Of a stretch of 64,000 bases of DNA, positions 62,758 through 64,000 are shown one piece after another. Source of the DNA: Magnetospirillum sp. SS-4 (GTDB taxonomy: Bacteria; Pseudomonadota; Alphaproteobacteria; Rhodospirillales; Magnetospirillaceae); contig NZ_CACVCH010000042.1 in the NCBI RefSeq assembly GCF_902729425.1, positions 43,867-107,866 on the forward strand, written 5' to 3'. Under the pieces are notes generated by a model. The model did no database searches and was not told the origin of the DNA. It was given only the letters and a program-made list of their open reading frames with translations. The translations under genes were made by a program, and so were the position numbers. Each line of letters opens with the position of its first letter. Within the stretch, counting starts at the first letter, position 1.

Positions 62758-63743
62758 CAGCGGTAAGGGTCCGAAGAGGCGAGGAAGCGCTTCACATAGG
62801 TCTCGACGCCTTCCTCCAGGGTGGTGAAGGGCTTGGAATAGCCCGCCTGACGCAGGCGCTCCATGCTGGCCTGGGTGAAGTACTGGTACTTGTCCCTGAT
62901 CTCGATGGGGGTGTCGCGGAACTTGATCTGGGGCTCGCGTCCCACCGCCCGGTAGACCGAATTGGCGAGGTCGAGGAACGACCGCGCCTTGCCGGTGCCG
63001 ACATTGAACAGGCCGTTGACGGTGGGATGCTCCAGCAGCCACATCATCACCTCGACCACGTCGCCGATCCAGATGAAGTCGCGCAACTGGCCGCCGTCGG
63101 GGTACTTGGGGTTGTGCGAGCGGAACAGCTGGTAGGCGGCGTTCTTCTCGGCGTGGGGATAGACCTGGGCCACCACGCTCTGCTGGCCGCCCTTGTGGTA
63201 TTCGTTGGGGCCGTAGACGTTGAAGAATTTGAGCCCCGCCCATTGCGGCGGCTTGCGCGAGCCGGCGAAGACCTTGCGCGCCACCCGGCGGTCGAACAGG
63301 TGCTTGGACCAGCCATAGGCGTTCAGTGGGCGCAGCCTGGCCAGATGTTCCATCGATCCGTCGTCGTCGAAACCCTGGGCGCCGTCGCCGTAGGTGGCGG
63401 CCGACGAAGCGTAGATGAAGCGCACGTTGTGCTGCGCGCACCATTTCCACAGCGCCAGCGACAGCGAGAAGTTGTTGGCCAGGATCTTGTCGGCGTCGGT
63501 CTCGGTGGTGGCCGAGATGGCGCCCATGTGGAACACCACCTCCATATGCTTGCGGTTGGCCTCCAGGAAGTCGAACAACTGCTCGGGATGGACGATGTCG
63601 GCCAGTTCGCGCTTGGCGATGTTACGCCACTTGTCGTTGGAACGCAGACGGTCGCAGGCCACCAGCTTGCCGGCGCCGCGCTCTTCCAGGGCGGCAAGGA
63701 TGTTGGACCCGATGAAGCCGGCGCCGCCGGTGACGAGAATCAT
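62757..63743 (-). CDS. hldD: ADP-L-glycero-D-manno-heptose-6-epimerase
   Basis: A 328-residue extended SDR that epimerises ADP-D-glycero-D-manno-heptose for the LPS inner core. MILVTGGAGFIGSNI binds NADP, HMGAISATTETDAD and YASSAATYGDG hold the catalytic Ser/Thr, and the active-site Tyr-Lys is in NAYGWSKHLFD. The substrate-lid region FFNVYGPNEYHKGGQQSVV is HldD-specific. ATG 63743 opens with the Rossmann strand. A longer in-frame start at 63833 adds 30 non-conserved residues. The upstream gene is separate, so this starts the lgt-containing chain. Confidence 0.95.
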   Translation of the reverse strand: MILVTGGAGFIGSNILAALEERGAGKLVACDRLRSNDKWRNIAKRELADIVHPEQLFDFLEANRKHMEVVFHMGAISATTETDADKILANNFSLSLALWKWCAQHNVRFIYASSAATYGDGAQGFDDDGSMEHLARLRPLNAYGWSKHLFDRRVARKVFAGSRKPPQWAGLKFFNVYGPNEYHKGGQQSVVAQVYPHAEKNAAYQLFRSHNPKYPDGGQLRDFIWIGDVVEVMMWLLEHPTVNGLFNVGTGKARSFLDLANSVYRAVGREPQIKFRDTPIEIRDKYQYFTQASMERLRQAGYSKPFTTLEEGVETYVKRFLASSDPYR

Positions 63744-63805
63744 CGTACTCTCCGCGAGGTGTGAACCGTCTCGGTTATAGGCCGGGGCGGAACCGCCCGC
63801 AAGGC

Positions 63806-64000
63806 TCACCCGGCCCGGGCGGTGCGGCACCACCTTTTCCAGAGGGCGCGGCAGGCGCGTTCGAGATGCCTGGCCTTGATCCTGGCGTCGCAGAGGGGCG
63901 ACGCCGCGACGCGGTGGCGCAATCCGTCGCGCATCCGGGCGAGGCCGTCGGGGTCTGCGGACAGGCGCCGGCAGATGTCGACGTAATCGGCGGGGGAGGT
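63806..64000 (-). CDS. C-terminal fragment of family 41 glycosyltransferase (SPINDLY/OGT-like), N-terminus beyond window
   Basis: Only the last 64 residues are visible, running from the right edge to the stop at 63806. TSPADYVDICRRLSADPDGL, LRHRVAASPLCDARIKARHL and ERACRALWKRW match the C-terminal tail of TPR-containing O-GlcNAc-transferase-like proteins (usually EDYVxxAxxLAxDPxxLxxLR...LExAYRxMWxRW). Family members modify proteins, often flagellin or secreted ones. The acceptor is not visible here. The gap to hldD is 62 bases. Confidence 0.75.
   Translation of the reverse strand, partial: TSPADYVDICRRLSADPDGLARMRDGLRHRVAASPLCDARIKARHLERACRALWKRWCRTARAG

Overview
The window is high-GC, densely coding DNA from an alphaproteobacterium. 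Protein sequences and gene content (nifHDK next to draTG, a ScfR/PccR-type regulator beside propionyl-CoA carboxylase, acetoacetyl-CoA synthetase, a DivK-like receiver, bactofilin) point to Rhodospirillales, and a Magnetospirillum/Rhodospirillum/Azospirillum-like diazotroph fits best. No rRNA, tRNA, CRISPR array, prophage or IS transposase was recognised. About 57 protein genes account for nearly all of the sequence and no gene-free gap exceeds 300 bases.

Layout. 1-2.1 kb: a partial family-9 glycosyltransferase and an aspartate-type aminotransferase. 2.1-8.2 kb: the nitrogenase block, with draG-draT (minus) divergent from nifHDK (plus). Two NifA-type upstream sites and a sigma54 promoter lie between them. 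8.2-15.4 kb: a receiver/pentapeptide-repeat protein and a three-gene DUF58/BatA-DUF4159 envelope operon. 15.5-21.3 kb: M23 peptidase plus bactofilin, HtpX, a CorC-type protein and a Kef-type antiporter. 21.4-26.6 kb: an MNT-HEPN toxin-antitoxin pair coupled to an SDR, then a very large REC-PAS-GGDEF-EAL protein with a small receiver. 26.8-36.4 kb: citramalate synthase, TrmJ, EpmA, a GST, two RlpA-like proteins, a CoA transferase, a phosphoesterase, a YdcF-like protein, a methyltransferase, a membrane J-domain protein and a STAS protein. 36.6-50.3 kb: acetoacetyl-CoA synthetase, a barrel-like secreted protein, a large EF-hand membrane protein, MurA, an EpmC-like HEXXH protein, another M23 peptidase and several uncharacterised genes including CreA- and FmdE-like ones. 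48.8-57.3 kb: the propionate module (ScfR/PccR-type regulator, pccB, pccA, carbonic anhydrase, methylmalonyl-CoA mutase). 57.5-64 kb: PhoH, Prs, a lipoprotein, PgeF, MidA-like methyltransferase, Lgt, HldD and a partial family-41 glycosyltransferase.

How the parts work together. DraT and DraG would switch the nifH product off and on by ADP-ribosylation of Arg-100. Propionyl-CoA is carboxylated by PccAB, plausibly with bicarbonate supplied by the translationally coupled carbonic anhydrase, and methylmalonyl-CoA is isomerised by the mutase. A cluster of TTCGCAA/TTGCGAA elements between the regulator and pccB is the likely operator.

Most notable observations: (1) nifH has no canonical start codon where the Shine-Dalgarno and homology place it (AGG at 4173) and also carries Ala for a conserved nucleotide-contact Asp; (2) a small GIY-YIG nuclease gene lies between two inverted copies of a long palindromic repeat, inserted between pccB and pccA; (3) the c-di-GMP protein contains a histidine-kinase dimerisation motif without its histidine; (4) a receiver domain is fused to pentapeptide repeats; (5) a terminator-bounded candidate small RNA lies upstream of phoH.
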